From Aquilaria yunnanensis (lineage: Eukaryota; Streptophyta; Magnoliopsida; Malvales; Thymelaeaceae), in the NCBI GenBank assembly GCA_039654915.1, contig CM077599.1, positions 77,282,001-77,346,000 of the forward strand: a DNA stretch of 64,000 bases, read 5' to 3'. The translations under genes and the position numbers were made by a program. Shown here piece after piece: positions 9,950 through 21,754 of this stretch (the stretch's first letter is position 1; each line of letters starts with the position of its first letter). Below the pieces are notes generated by a model, which was not told where the DNA came from, did not search any database, and saw only the letters and a list, made by a program, of their open reading frames with translations.

Positions 9950-10445
9950 ACTTCCCGAAGTCCCTTGAGCCACTATGCTCGGGAAAAATGGGAAACAAGA
10001 ATCTTGCAAAGGTACTCGGCATAATCAATGTAGAGAAAATTTTCCGAACACCCTGGAGCCACTATGCTCGGGAAAAAGGGAAAGCAAGAATCTCGCAAAA
10101 GTACACGCCAAACCAAAAGCAGAGGTAATTTCCGAACACCCTTGAGCGAACGTGCTCGGGAAAAAATTGAAATGAGCAATCTCGTGAAAATTTTCCTAAG
10201 TCCCTTGAGCAAATATGCTCGGGACAATAGGAAGACAGAAAAATTTGGCTGAAGGTTTTCCGAAGTCCCTTGAGCGAACATGTTCGGGATAAAAGGGAAC
10301 AAAAAGCCTGCAAAAGACTTAGCCAAATTTTTACAAACTTTCCAGAAAAGTCTCTTGAGCGAGCACACTCGGGACAAAGGAAGGTAAAAAGTTTCTTTGG
10401 TTGCAGGTTTTCCGAAAGTCTCTTGAGCAAACGCGTTCGGGACAG
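9950..10445 (+). repeat. Seven tandem units with inverted-repeat core in the Tat 3' region
   Basis: Units of about 65-90 bp share ttccgaa…cccttgagc…tgctcggga followed by an A-rich stretch. They begin near 9953, 10044, 10128, 10192, 10257, 10339 and 10409. Within each, cttgagc and gctcggg are nearly complementary, so each unit can fold. Tandem arrays between pol and the 3' LTR are common in Tat elements. Confidence 0.8.
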
Positions 10446-10574
10446 TGGAAATGAAGAAACTTGCATGAAAGAACTTAGCCAAAAGATTGTTCATTAAGAG
10501 CAAACGCTGCCTTACAAAAGAAGTGCCCAAAGAAGGAGCACAAAGGAGAAAAATGAGAGGAGCCCTAAAGCACA

Positions 10575-12924
10575 CTAGGGAGAGCCGGGCGGACGAAGAG
10601 CAGGAAGCTTCAGATGCTCGACCTTGGACCACTGCCACCGAGGTCCCTCAGGAATATTCAGGCCCTCCAGAAAAGAGAGGTCCAAATCTGGGAACCTCTG
10701 CAGGACTTGGTGCCGAACAAGGCAGAAGCCGTCCTGAAAGGCGACCTTGGCCATTTGATCAGAAGTATGTTTTTGAACGCCAAGGTCGTTGAGCTCGTCC
10801 CTCAGCTCAGCAATCTCCTCCTCCAGCTCGCTTATCCCCAGCGTCTCTTCGGACTCCTTCTTCAGAGCCTCGACCTCGGCCCGGAGAGCATTGTTCTCAT
10901 CCGTCAACCTCGCCGCAAGACTGTCAGAAACAGCCTTGTCCTTGACAAGATCTCCGTTGGCGGCGAGCAGCCCCTTTACTTGGTCGCCGAGGTCGGCAAT
11001 CTTCCGGGAGGAGTCCTTTTCAAGTTCTTCTCTATTCTTCGAGAACTCCTCCCGAACGGCGGCGATTTGCTGAGAACAATCCGCTGCCAGCTGCTGGTTG
11101 CTGGCGACCAGGTTCGCAAGCGAAGCCTTCGCTTCACTGAGTTCCCGCGAAGTCGCATCCTTGGAGGCAGCCTCTCTGGCCACCGGAACTCGGAGGTAAC
11201 CAGCGTACTCCAGCAGCTACGGCAAGGCAAAAGTCCAGGTTAGTACAAGTCTAAACACTTAGAAAATTGAGGAAAAAGAGTGTAAAGACTATACCTGAGC
11301 AGCATGCTCGGTGACTTTTGCGGCGAGGGTAAGATCCCTCGGGTGGGCCGCCGCAATGGCCCGGAAGGAGGCGTCAGTGGTCATCCCCTTCCAAATCTCC
11401 TTCGTCATTTTCGGACAATCGTCGGAGAACAAATTCATATCCTCCGTGATTGTCCAAAAGGGCTCCAAGGGGATCTTCCCCTCAGGGATTTTGGCATCGC
11501 GAAGGGCCCGTTTCCTCTCATGAATGGCCCTCCAGCCAGCAGTAAGAGGCTCCTCTGAAAGTGAGAAGGAAGTTAGGAGTAGAAAAAAATTCGCGAAAAG
11601 CAAAAGAGCTGAACTTCGGCTGAAGGCATACCTGGAGGAACCTCGGAGACAGTGTCCTCGGGATCCTCGGGCCCCTCGGAAGAAAGACCCTTACCCTTCT
11701 GCCGGTACCGCTCCTCGGCAGTGGGTACTTCTACCACTACAGTGTTTCTGGGGGCCTCGAGGTCGAGAGGAGGCACCTCGGCGGAAGTAGTAGGGACCTC
11801 GGCCGGTGGAATTTCAACAAGACCAGCCTCTTCGCCAGCTTCTCCTTCTGAAAGCTCTGGCTGAGGAGGCTGGACAGCCTTCCTAGCTCGCTTCGCCGAG
11901 GGCCCTGCCCCTGTCGTCTTCCTTCTTCGGGAAGCCGCCTTCTTTGTCTGCTCCCCCTTCTCCACTTGGCCAGAAAAGAGGGCCTTGTAATAGGCGGCAA
12001 CCCCATCGCCCATCTCTGAAAAAGAGAAGAAATATCAGCGTAAGTCCGAGGAAAAAACATAAAGGGGTGGAAGATTACTCACTTTCGGCAAAAGATTCGA
12101 AAGAAGTCTCCCCCTTAAGGAGCTTGACCAGCCAGGAGTCCTTCCCGGCGATGGCGGGAGCGGGCATATTGAAGTCAGTCACGTGCTCCTTAACCACTTT
12201 CAGCTCCCGAAGGACTTCTTCGGTCATCAACCTCCAGTTGATAGGAAAGGGGTAAAGAGCACGAGGAGAGACCTCGGGAGCCCAGTCAGCGACTGCCCGA
12301 ATGCGGGCGTCGAAATCCGCGAACACGAAAGCCAACGGTGGGGTCAGCAGCATCCTCGGATCAACGACGTCTGCGTTCAGCACTCCCTGAGCCCATCTGG
12401 TCGGGACACCAGACCAGTTCTTATCCACTTTCAGGAAAAAGAACTTAGGCTGCCACCCCCGCCAGCTATCCTTCGTGTCGAAGGTGAAGGTGAATTTTTT
12501 GCTCCCGGATCCCCGAGGCAGCAAGAAATAGAAGCCACCCTTCGGGACCACGTAGAGCTTGTAGTACTGCATGAAAATGATGAAGTGGGGCTCTATCCCG
12601 AACACGCCACACATGCAGAGGTAGGCGTTAAAATAGCAGTACGCGTTCGGGGGAAGCTGGTTCACAGCAATGCCATGGAATTGGCAGAACTCGCAAACCA
12701 CCTTCGGGGGAGGATACCGAAGTCCGGCCTTCAGTTGGGCTCAGAAGACGGTAACCTCGTCGCCGCGGTTTGAAAAAGCAAAATGGCTAGAACGAGGCAG
12801 CCTGGTCACAGCGTAAGAGGGAAGAAAGAATTTTTTCTTCTACCTCTCTAGTTTTTCGGGGGTGGTACAGCAAGGATGGGCCAGAAAGAGGTTTCCAGCT
12901 CTCGGGAACAGGCATCGCAGACAT
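10575..12924 (-). pseudogene. Antisense spliced gene of the Tat element (putative gypsy-type transposon domain plus coiled coil), broken
   Basis: Four exons on the strand opposite to gag-pol: 12924-12083, 12016-11632, 11554-11295 and 11216-10575. The introns have GT-AG borders (5' sites gtgagt, gtatgc, gtatag; 3' sites cag, cag, tag) and the phases match, giving one continuous product. The first exon carries the region typical of 'putative gypsy type transposon' proteins (Pfam PF04195) (…AQLKAGLRYPPP…, IEPHFIIFMQYY); exon 2 is basic, then acidic/proline-rich; exon 4 is a long coiled coil (ELSEAKASLANL… to LEEEIAELRDEL). The ATG at 12924 (MSAMPVPESW) is followed by a frameshift near 12815 and an in-frame TGA at 12743-12741 where Trp is expected. 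The function of these antisense proteins is unknown. A TATA box lies upstream at 13213-13204. Confidence 0.8.
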
Positions 12925-13203
12925 GAAAAAGGGTTTGAGATGGAAAAGAAAGTAGTTTCCAGAAAAAACTCAGAAGACGAGTTTGGAAAAAAACAACAGT
13001 TTTCCAGAAAAACTCAGAAAAACAGAGGAATCAGAATACTCTGGAAATCAAAACCCACCAAAAGATTTGCCTGAGGACGCCGTCGTGAAAGTTGGTAGGA
13101 AAAGCTCTGATTAAAGAAGCTCCGCCACAGAAAGCAAGATAAAACGCAAGAACAGAGGGCAAAGTAGAGAGAGAGCAGTAAGTGGGACTTATGATAGGAT
13201 GGG

Positions 13204-13213
13204 CTATTTATAG
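13204..13213 (-). promoter_or_regulatory. TATA box of the antisense gene
   Basis: ctataaatag on the minus strand lies about 280 nt upstream of the antisense ATG at 12924, inside the Tat element between its 3' region and 3' LTR. A pyrimidine-rich leader (ctctctctctac) follows about 30 nt downstream. Confidence 0.6.
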
Positions 13214-13741
13214 GCCAAAGGTGGGTAGCCGAAAAGAGATCATAAGTACCCATTGGAGGCGAACCGTCGCCGTAACTGCCCACTGCACCCGAAAAGGCGC
13301 GCCCTCTGTAAATGACGCGTCTCTCTTCCGATGGCAAGAAGCCGCGTGTCAACTGCTGCGCAGAAATAGGGGACACGCCTCCCCAAACGTCCTTGGAAAA
13401 CCGGGACACACCTCCTGAGTGGGACACGTCGTTTGACATCCCTGAAAAGTGGAGACGCGCCGCTCAGTCTGACACGCTTGGCCATCAGACCTGCAGAAAT
13501 AAAAAGCAGGCCACCTCGAGGACACTAAGAGACAGGCTATGGCTGAACAGCCCATGACTTTTGGGCAAGAGGTGTATCTTCGGTACAGGCTTTGCCTCGG
13601 AGACACCAAAGAATAGGCCAAGGCCGAACAGCCCAGACCCTCGGGCAAAAGGTGCGACCTCGGAACAGGTTATGCTTCCCAACAAGACTCCCAACAACAA
13701 CCTCGGCAAGAGATGCAAACCGAAGTCTTCACTTCGGCTTT
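13214..13741. other. Tat 3' untranslated region, no gene
   Basis: GC-rich spacer with several diverged copies of gggacacgcctcc-like blocks (about 13370-13470) and tcggcaagaggtg-like blocks (about 13560-13720). Probably the distal antisense promoter and 3' end of the sense transcript. Confidence 0.5.
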
Positions 13742-13756
13742 CCAGAGGGGGGCATG
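13742..13756 (+). other. Polypurine tract of the Tat element
   Basis: ccagaggggggcatg lies directly before the 3' LTR (TGATAGCC at 13757). The purine run primes plus-strand DNA synthesis. Confidence 0.85.
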
Positions 13757-14623
13757 TGATAGCCAAAGGCTATCGCCTCAATCTGGCCGAACACCCTGCC
13801 ACAACAATGGCCAGAAGAACTGGCGCTTCCCGGGAACAGGTGGAATCATGCACCTCGGGAGATAGCCGGAGAGCTCCGAGCCTCGGCATGCCAGTAAAAC
13901 TTGAGGACTCTATCCGCCCCCCAAGGTTGTGAACAGAGCGCCTTCGGAAAAGTGGCACCAGACATTGCTGCCCGAACATGATATCCCCGAAGGCGGAACC
14001 CCCTGGAACTGGGAACCCCCGAACTGAGGGTATGCTTCCCGAAGAGGCTCTGTCCGAACTAGAGGACGACCTCGCCCAGGGACCTCGGGAGTACGGCAGG
14101 AGCATTTATGGAAGCATTTAAGGAAGCCTCTGACACGTCCCACCACAGACGTAAAAAGCCGCCCTGACGCGCAGACGCCATCAGAATCACATCATGGCCC
14201 GTCTCAGCACAAGGCTCGAGGCCATCTAGTTACCAACTATCTGTCCCCTACGCCCAGAAGTTCAGGAGCATCCGACCGCACACGTGTCATGATCTGAACG
14301 GGCTAGGTATTCCTATATATACAGGAAATAAATACTTGACAGGAGGTTGGTAGGCCAGAGATATAGCTCCCACACTCTGAGAAATTACCAGGCGAGACTT
14401 TTCTGCCTTTCTCTTTGAGCTAGTGACTTTCTCCTTTTTCCGGCCACCACTGACTTGGGCATCGGAGGCTCCCCCCCCGGAAAAACACTCCGGGGGCCTC
14501 CTAACCCTGTTTTCCAGCTTTTCAGGTACTCTCTTTGGGGCGATCAACCTTCCAGGCGTTCTTCCTCCTAGAAGTCTCCTCAACAGTCATCATGACTCAC
14601 AACGATGAGGCCCAAGGCCATCA
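13757..14623 (+). repeat. 3' LTR of the Tat element
   Basis: 867 bp, matching the 5' LTR except for seven substitutions (five transitions, three of them at CpG or former CpG sites) and one base in a C run. It ends GGCCATCA, followed by the TSD tagtg at 14624-14628. Confidence 0.95.
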
Positions 14624-14628
14624 TAGTG

Positions 14629-16658
14629 CATGTGTAACTGATGGCTCTATTTTGTTTTCATTGTTTGTTTATCTCAATTTCTTTGTGTCTATGTTTTACT
14701 ATGCTCCCTGTTTGATTGAATGGCTCTAGTTCTTCTTGTCTTTGCTTTGCTGGATTCTTTTTGTGATTACCTTCTCGGACTATCATTGAATCTCTTTATA
14801 CTTCTCAGCTCTTGTCCATTGCTTCAAAAACTCAATTTTTTCGAAAGCCTTTCAAATAAATTTTCTTGACTTGTTCCTGAATTTTGGTCTCAACTTCCTT
14901 AACATTCGCCCGCTTCATACTTTATGTCTCTTTGGATACTCGTCCCTGTTGTTGGGTTCATGAAATCTTCATGGGTATGCTTCCTTCAATATTACCTTTT
15001 GTGATTCTTTTCCTTGAGTTATTTTGAACATGTCCTTACCTCATTCATCAAACGCTCATCTTTCAATGTCTCTTTACCCCTTTTTTTGTGGCCGTGCCGG
15101 CACTTACTTATCCCCATGTTATAGTCTGAATGATTGCTCTTTCTTAAACTCAGGTTCTGATCCATAAAACTTGCCCCCTTGTTTATTGAGCTTCTTTGCT
15201 GACAGTACTCTTTTTATTCTTCGTAGAGACTACTTTGCCCCCCATGAATATGGTGTCTATGTGGATAAAGGTATCATCTCCCTTTGATTTATAAAAGAAA
15301 ATTGTGCATTTCTAGACCTTCAAGATGGCACTGGATCGTGAATTTCTCTTACAAGAACCACATCTTCTTAAAGAAAGTCTCCAACCATCTTTTTACTTTT
15401 AAGCCCACACACATTGATGAATAATGGTTTGGCCTTAAAGAAAAACTTTCATTAATTTTTAAAGCTTGAAAAAATAACTTACGGTCTTTATTTTTGATTA
15501 AAATATTCTGTTATTCTTCCACTTTCCAACTCAAAGACATAAAATGTAGAAATAGGTTTTACAATGATAGCCTTTTCACTGAATGGGGATGATATTAAGA
15601 GGCAAATGTTAGGTTGAGGAAAGTTAAGTTTGAATGGTGTGAAAGAACGGTCTTTTAATGCGACTCGTGAGCAGATCTGATTGTCGTGGAAAAAAACTCA
15701 ATAGTGATGACCTCAAACTTGCGACCTTTTTTAGAAAGTTAGACCTCATTTGTTGCCCCCCAACTCTTGTAATCTTTATGTAAACTTGGTTTGAAGGTTG
15801 CTTTTGTCTTTTAAACCGCCTTTGCAGGTTTTCAGTCTAGAATCCATAGCTCACTTTTCTTTTTTTTTTTTCTTTCTTTTGCTTTAACTTGAGCCCTTTT
15901 TTTTTTGTGGGCTATGATTTGTGACATTCTTGATGGCCCTTTTGAAGGGAGATGACTCAAGTGGCCTTACTCGCTCGAGCTTGCTCTTAGTTTTTTTTCT
16001 TTGAATTTTCCCTTGTTGCCTTTTGATGGAAGGGATGAACTTCTTTCCTTTTGGAATTTGTGTTGCGGAGAACCGAGAATCTTTTCTTGTGTTGAGCATT
16101 CATGTGGAATGAGAAGCCACCTGAGCCATTTAATATGAGAGCTACATTCTTTGGAAGCTAAAGATTTCTTGCAAGGATGCTGATAACCACTGCGAACTCT
16201 CTTTTGAAAGTTGAGGTGCAACATTTGAGATCCTTTTTACTAGATTTGGCAGCACTTTCAAGATCACTGCCATCAAATCTCTTTTAACTTTCATTTCCAT
16301 CCACGAGTAGCATCGTTTACAAAGTAAAGTGTGATAGCAATAATGGATAGTGTAATGGCAAAGAGTGAGAGATAGATGTAAAAATGGAATTTTTGGTAAA
16401 AAGTGGTAGAATGCACATATCACATCTTTTTATTAGACAACAAAAATAATACCAAGTGTCCATTTAACAAAGGCTGCACCCTAGATTCTGGACTAAATCT
16501 AGGAGATTTTTACTATTAAATTACTTTGGCAAGCTCTCAAAGATACAAATTTACACAAAAGGATTCCCTGTCATTCAAAAGTGTGTGTAAACTGTTAGGT
16601 TGGATCTAACTTAAAGCCTTTCCAAAATCAATGTAATTCTAGCTCAAAATCTTCATTT
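14629..16658. other. Degenerate sequence downstream of the Ogre/Tat-like gag remnant
   Basis: Right flank of the young Tat insertion. Minus-strand fragments at 16423-16142 and 16224-15884 overlap and look like pieces of one decayed protein (…NVAPQLSKESSQWLSASLQEIFSF…, then a Lys/Ser-rich tail), not recognised. No pol motif was found, so the older element was probably truncated here. Confidence 0.4.
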
Positions 16659-17980
16659 TTAATTTCCAATCACATCGAGATCTAGTAATTTGAAATCGAT
16701 TAACTGTTGAACCTTGTGTTTTAGTGCTACATAATTTTCAGTTGAATGCCCAATTGAGCCTATATGATAATCACATTTGGCATTTAGGTCATACCAACTT
16801 AGAAGAGGAGACGGCTTGATCTTTGCTGCCGTTGGTATGGGTGATAACAGGTTTGACTTTATTAGCTTAGGGAGTGGCTCAATATAGCTTGTGAAAATTG
16901 AATCAACTTGAGTAGCTTTCTTCCCGTGAGTGATATGTGGTACTGAGGAGGGAGCTTTAAAGATTACCGCCTCAATAGGATATCCTTTCATTTGCAATGT
17001 GAGTGATCTTGGACCATAGGACTTGGAAATGATGTTTTGGACAGCTCCGCTTCTTTCATTGAAAGATCCTCCGATTGAAGAATCAACCAGCTTTCCTGTT
17101 TTGATTCCAAATTCGATCATTTCTCCGGATAATACCATATTTGAAAAGCTACTCGAAGTGTTCCCAATTAGTTTTTCATAAAATGGTCTATTTAGTATTT
17201 GGATAAACAAGGTGATCAATTCTCTTTCTATCATAGGTGGTTGAACTTGTGCGGCTAAGTCCCTCCATCTTTAAGCGTACTCCTTAAAGGTTTCTTGCTT
17301 TTTCTTTTCCATATTCTAGAGAGTTTAGCGATCCGGGGCCAAGTCCATAACATGTTTGTAGTTGTTGATGAAAGCCTAAGTGTGGTTATTCCATGTTTTA
17401 ATGTTCTTTGGGCCTTGACTTAGATACAATTGTAGTGTTGATTTTGTAAGACTTTCTTAAAAAAATGCTATCCACACTTTCTCATCTTTTGTGAGTGGTT
17501 GTATTTTTTCTTAGAAATAGTGTAATATGAGTGATGGGTGTTCCATCATATTTCACAAAATCTAGCACTTTAAAGTCTGAGGGAATCACAACGTCTGGCA
17601 CCAAGCAAAGATCGTTCATCAAAAGAGATCCAAATACAGTGCCTCCTTCAATGGCCTGAAGCCTCTTTTTTATGATCTTGAGTTTTTGAGTGTCCTCTTC
17701 TTCTTTAAGCAGCGACTTCTTTTCTTTAAAAATTACATTGTGCCTTAGATGAATGTTATCAGATGGGCCTGAGTCGTGAAAGAGCTTTTCTTGAACTGAG
17801 ACCCGTTGTTGAGTGAATCTAGAAGAATAGGTCGGATCTTACGGGTCTTTGAGGGGGGTTTGCACTGCCTTTCCCTTGATCAGCTCCATTAGATGCTTCA
17901 TCTATTCAGCCATGCTCTTTATCTTTGACTCGATGTCAGTGAGACAAGCTTTGACTTGTTCCACCATGAGCCTTGTTTGT
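16659..17980 (-). pseudogene. Degraded gag of an Ogre/Tat-like Ty3/gypsy element
   Basis: The minus strand keeps the gag landmarks in order: RLQAIEGGTVFGSLLMNDLC and LVPDVVIPSDFKVLDFVKYDG (about 17670-17540), RWRDLAAQVQPPMIEREL (about 17265-17210), FYEKLIGNTSSSFSNMV, and a zinc-knuckle-like segment NAKCDYHIGSIGHSTEN followed by HKVQQLID (about 16780-16690). Only the last 191 codons (17234-16659) are open; upstream there are stops and frameshifts. The knuckle has Tyr in place of the final Cys. The matching PBS and LTR lie to the right, as expected for a minus-strand element. Confidence 0.75.
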
Positions 17981-18037
17981 AACCGAGTTGGATATCGATG
18001 TTGAGTACCAATCTTTTACCTTTATTTTTTAAAAAAA

Positions 18038-18297
18038 ATGAGATTCTTTTTATCAGACTTTATATGCACGTGATTGATGTAATGGATGCATGCAATACAA
18101 AATGAGATTATGTTTTTATCAGACTTTATATGCACGTGATTGATGTAATGGATGCATGCAATACAAAATGAGATTATGTTTTTATCAGACTTTATATGCA
18201 TGTGATTGATGTAATGCATGCATGCAATACAAAATGAGATTCTGTTTTTATCAGACTTTATATGCACGTGATTGATGTAATGCATGCATGCAATACT
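18038..18297. repeat. Minisatellite, four copies of 64-66 bp
   Basis: Units start with atgagatt at 18038, 18102, 18168 and 18234 and contain atgcacgtgattgatgtaatg followed by gatgcatgcaatac. Copies differ at only a few bases. They lie in the leader of the degraded Ogre/Tat-like element, between gag and PBS. Each contains a CACGTG or CATGTG box. Confidence 0.9.
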
Positions 18298-19032
18298 ATC
18301 ATGGAACTTCAAGACTTCTTCTTATCATCAGGAAGACAAAAAAATTATCATAGTTTGATGCGTGGTTTTGATGCATGAAGAAAAATTGCACAAAATAGAA
18401 GTACAACAAAAGAAAAACAAGGTTAGTAACAAGTTAAATATCAATTAATAACTCATGAGCTATTATGGGGAAAGAAGTCAGAGCCATAAATATAAAACAC
18501 GAAGAAAACAAAGGGTAAGGCAACAAAATGGCTTAATAATGACATGCTTATGGCATAAATGATAGGAATTATATGGTCAGTTCTATGGTTAAGTGGGGAG
18601 TTCTATATGCATAGGGTGACTTGCCAAAAAGGCTGAGGGTAGTTCCCGAATCCCATCACTAAATTATAGTGACAGCCCAATTCCTTATCCACGAGGGTTT
18701 ACCTAAAGAATGATTAATTCGAGTCGTAGCTTTTCGTGGGCCCATGTAGAGACTATCCGTCTCAGGAGGCAATACACTACTTTGCTACTTGAAACCGGTG
18801 AAGGCTTACTTGAAACCGGTGAAGGCTTGGAGACCATAGTCTCACAAGGACAACAACACCAATTCCGCTTTGAAAGAGTGTGGTTGAATTGAGGAAGCTC
18901 GGGTATAGAGCTTCATGTCGTGAATGCATATTGCATGTTTACAATAAGTAAATATAGCACATGAATCCACATAAAAAATAAACAAAGCAAAACAAAACAA
19001 ATCAACTTTTAGGCTTGACTCACTAACTACCT
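18298..19032. other. Leader region of the degraded Ogre/Tat-like element
   Basis: Sequence between the minisatellite and the PBS, with no open reading frame. A short internal duplication, cttgaaaccggtgaaggctt, occurs twice at about 18787-18830. Confidence 0.45.
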
Positions 19033-19050
19033 CCTCAGTAGAGTCGCCAA
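19033..19050 (-). other. Primer binding site of the degraded Ogre/Tat-like element
   Basis: On the minus strand ttggcgactctactgagg follows the LTR end by two bases. TGGCGACTC… is the PBS type of Ogre/Tat elements. Confidence 0.7.
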
Positions 19051-20039
19051 GCTGTGGCAACATGGGGGTTTTTGGGAGTCCACCAATTGGTTTCACCTAG
19101 GTCGATTGGACACCTAAAAATGGTCTATAATAGTTCGAGGGTTCGGGAATACGGTTACGTTAAAATAACTCTATTCTAATGCTCAAAATTGGTACCTTAG
19201 TTGATTTTAATTTTTTTTTGCTTGTTTTTAAAATAATTTTAGTTAATTTTCAAACTAGAAATTTTAACTGAATCATCCAGATATGGACTTTTAAATTGGT
19301 ATGGACTTCCAAATCTTGATACTTGATTTTTATTCATTTTTTTATTATAAATTTAATATTTTCAAACCATGGATTCTATTGAATCACCCGGATATGGAAT
19401 TTAATGAAATTTAATTTTTATTTGTTATTGAATATTTTATTTAATTATTAATCCATATCATAAATTCCGCCAAAATATCCGAATATGGATTTTTTTTTAA
19501 TTTTTGGTACTTGATTATTATTCATTTTTATTATAAAATTGATATTTTCCAAACCATGGATCTTATCGAATCACCCGGATATAGAATTTAATGAACTTTA
19601 ATTTTTAATTTATTATTGAATATTTAATTAATTATCAATTCATATCATAAATTTTTACCAAATTATCCAAACATGGATTTTTAATGGTCTTAATATTATT
19701 TTCCTTTTTATTATTATATTTTTTTAATTTTTATTTTTTATTTAAAAGTAATTATCTAATCCATAGATCAAAAAATAATTATTCAAAACCATTGATTTTT
19801 TATCTGGTTATGATTTTAAAATTTTTTTTAGAATTTATTTTAATAAATGGAATAAAAGGTTAAATTTTGTTATTTAAAGAAAATAAAAAAGATAAGTGTC
19901 TTAATATTCCAAATAATGTTAAAGATGACGGAAAAATAAAGGATGGGGGGGCTTAGTTGTAATAGAAATAATAATAAAAATAATAATAAAATAAGGAAGT
20001 AAGATGGGCTCTTGGCCAGTCATAAAAAAATAGTAAATA

Positions 20040-20890
20040 AATAAAATAAGTAAGGTTAATCATCTACATAAAGAAAAAAAATAAAGTGCAGAAAGTAAAT
20101 AAATAAAAAAGTAAATAAATAAAGTGGGGCGTTTAACCATTCACGTTAAAAAAAAAATAAAGTGTAGAAAGTAAATAAATAAAAGAAAAAAAAGGTAAAT
20201 AAATAAAGTGGGGCGCTTAACCATCCACGTAAAAAAAAAAAGTGCAGAAAGGAAATAAATAAAAATAAGTAAATAAAGTGCAGAAAAGTAAATAAATAAA
20301 TAAATACATAAATAAAGTACAGAAAATAAATAAATAAATAAATAAATAAAGTGAGGCGCTTGGCCATCCACGTAAAAATAAAGTGCAGAAAAGTAGATAA
20401 ATAAATAAATAAAGTGCAGAAAATTAAATAAATAAATAAAGTGAGGCACTTGGCCGTCCATGTAAAAAATAAACTGCAAAAAGTAAATAAATGGAGAAAA
20501 GTAAATAAATAAAGAAAGTAGGGCGTTTAGGCATCCACGTAAAAAAAATAAAGTGGATAAAGTAAATAAATGAAGAAAAGTAAATAAATAAAGAAAGTGG
20601 GGCGCTTAGCCATCCACGTTAAAAAAAATAAAGTGCATAAAGTAAACAACTAAAGAAAAGTAAATAAATAAAGAAAGTGGAGTGCTTAGCAATCCACGTG
20701 AAAAAAAATAAATTATAGAAAATTAAATAAAAAATAAATAAATGAAGTAGGGCAATTAACCATTCACCTAAAAAAAATAACGTGTAGAAAGTAAATAAAA
20801 GAAAATAAAATGATAATAAATAAAAAAAATAAATAAATAAAGAAAGAAAATTAATAAGGTGAGGTGTGTGGCCATCCACATAAAAGTAGG
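20040..20890. repeat. AT-rich tandem array inside the Ogre/Tat-like LTR
   Basis: Repeated modules of the type aaataaataaagtggggcgcttaaccatccacgt followed by A-runs and ataaagtgcagaaagtaaataa, with variable spacing of about 60-110 bp. Open frames across it on the minus strand (Phe/Tyr/Leu-rich) are composition artefacts. Confidence 0.8.
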
Positions 20891-21712
20891 AGGTATAACC
20901 TTCCATAAAAAAATAACAAGAAAGAAGAAAAAGAAAAGAAAAGAAAAAGAAAAAAAAAGTTGTTGTTAGTAATTGGTTCTGCAATGAAAAAAAATTAGTG
21001 ACTTATGTGGATGAATATGAGAAGTAGAAGGATTAAAAAGGGGCTAAACCCAAAGGGAAAGAAATTTAAATCCTGCGGGTTGGGTCCCTTTTTTTGCCGA
21101 AGTGGTTTCGCTCCAATTCTTCAATTCCGGCGACAATGGGAGTCTAAACGCTGCAGTGCTTGGCGGCGGCAGCTAGGGTGGTTCCAGGGAGGAGGAGGAC
21201 GGTGGCCGGTGCGAGGATAATGCCTAAAGGATTGACGAAAAAGTGGTTTCGGCTGGAAACGTTGGATAACGGACGGCAGCAGGGAACAGGGATAGAAGTT
21301 TAGGATTTTTCTGGGTAAGGGAGGAGTGGTCAGGGACTATAGCTACCGTTTTACCTTTTCAAGTAAGATGCTAAAATCTTGCCAATTTCCTGTTTTTATT
21401 TTCATTTTTGGACCCATATTTATAGGGGGCGAGCATTGGATTCCTTAAATTTAAAAAAATTTGAAATTTAATTAAAAAAAGATTTAAAGCATAATTTGGG
21501 AAAAATAACAATTTTAGTCCTTTATCTTTCATTGACTCCTGATATGGTTCCAAAGTTTCACAAAATCACATATTGGCCCAAATTTGTCTGTTCTGTCATT
21601 TTGGCCCAAAATCATGCGAATAATTACCAGATTTCCCTGGAATTTCCAGATTTTGTCATATTTTCCCAAACTTCTCAATTTTGTCAATTCTTTAAAAAAA
21701 ATTCCCCCTTTT

Positions 21713-21715
<3 letters not shown>

Positions 21716-21751
<36 letters not shown>
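21716..21751. repeat. (TA)n microsatellite
   Basis: A run of alternating T and A of about 35 bp inside the AT-rich LTR. Confidence 0.9.

Positions 21752-21754
<3 letters not shown>

Larger units (their letters stand above)
3464..14628 (+). mobile_element. Complete Ty3/gypsy Tat-lineage LTR retrotransposon with 5-bp TSD
   Basis: The element proper is 3469-14623 (11,155 bp) between direct repeats tagtg (3464-3468 and 14624-14628). It has two LTRs (3469-4336, 13757-14623) of form TG…CA, a PBS, gag-pol in one frame, a second archaeal-type RNase H after the first (the Tat hallmark), a long 3' region with tandem repeats and an antisense gene, and a polypurine tract. By hand alignment the LTRs differ at 7 bases plus one C-run indel over about 867 bp (99.2% identical), so the insertion is recent. 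Several stops in the polyprotein make it non-autonomous as sequenced. Confidence 0.95.

Noticed and set aside
9973..10638. 221-codon minus-strand frame in the Tat element
   Set aside because: It runs through the seven-unit tandem repeat; the apparent protein is only the repeat in translation, and the real antisense exons lie further right.
18038..18297. Possible CRISPR-like array
   Set aside because: Repeats are directly adjacent with no unique spacers, and the organism is a plant.
18022..18312. 96-codon minus-strand frame with repeated MHYINH motifs
   Set aside because: It is the translation of a 64-66-bp minisatellite and its surroundings, with no sign of a gene.
20141..20984. Long minus-strand frames rich in Phe, Tyr and Leu that look like membrane proteins
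   Set aside because: They come from the A/T-rich tandem array inside the LTR; the repeat composition explains the frame and no domain is present.
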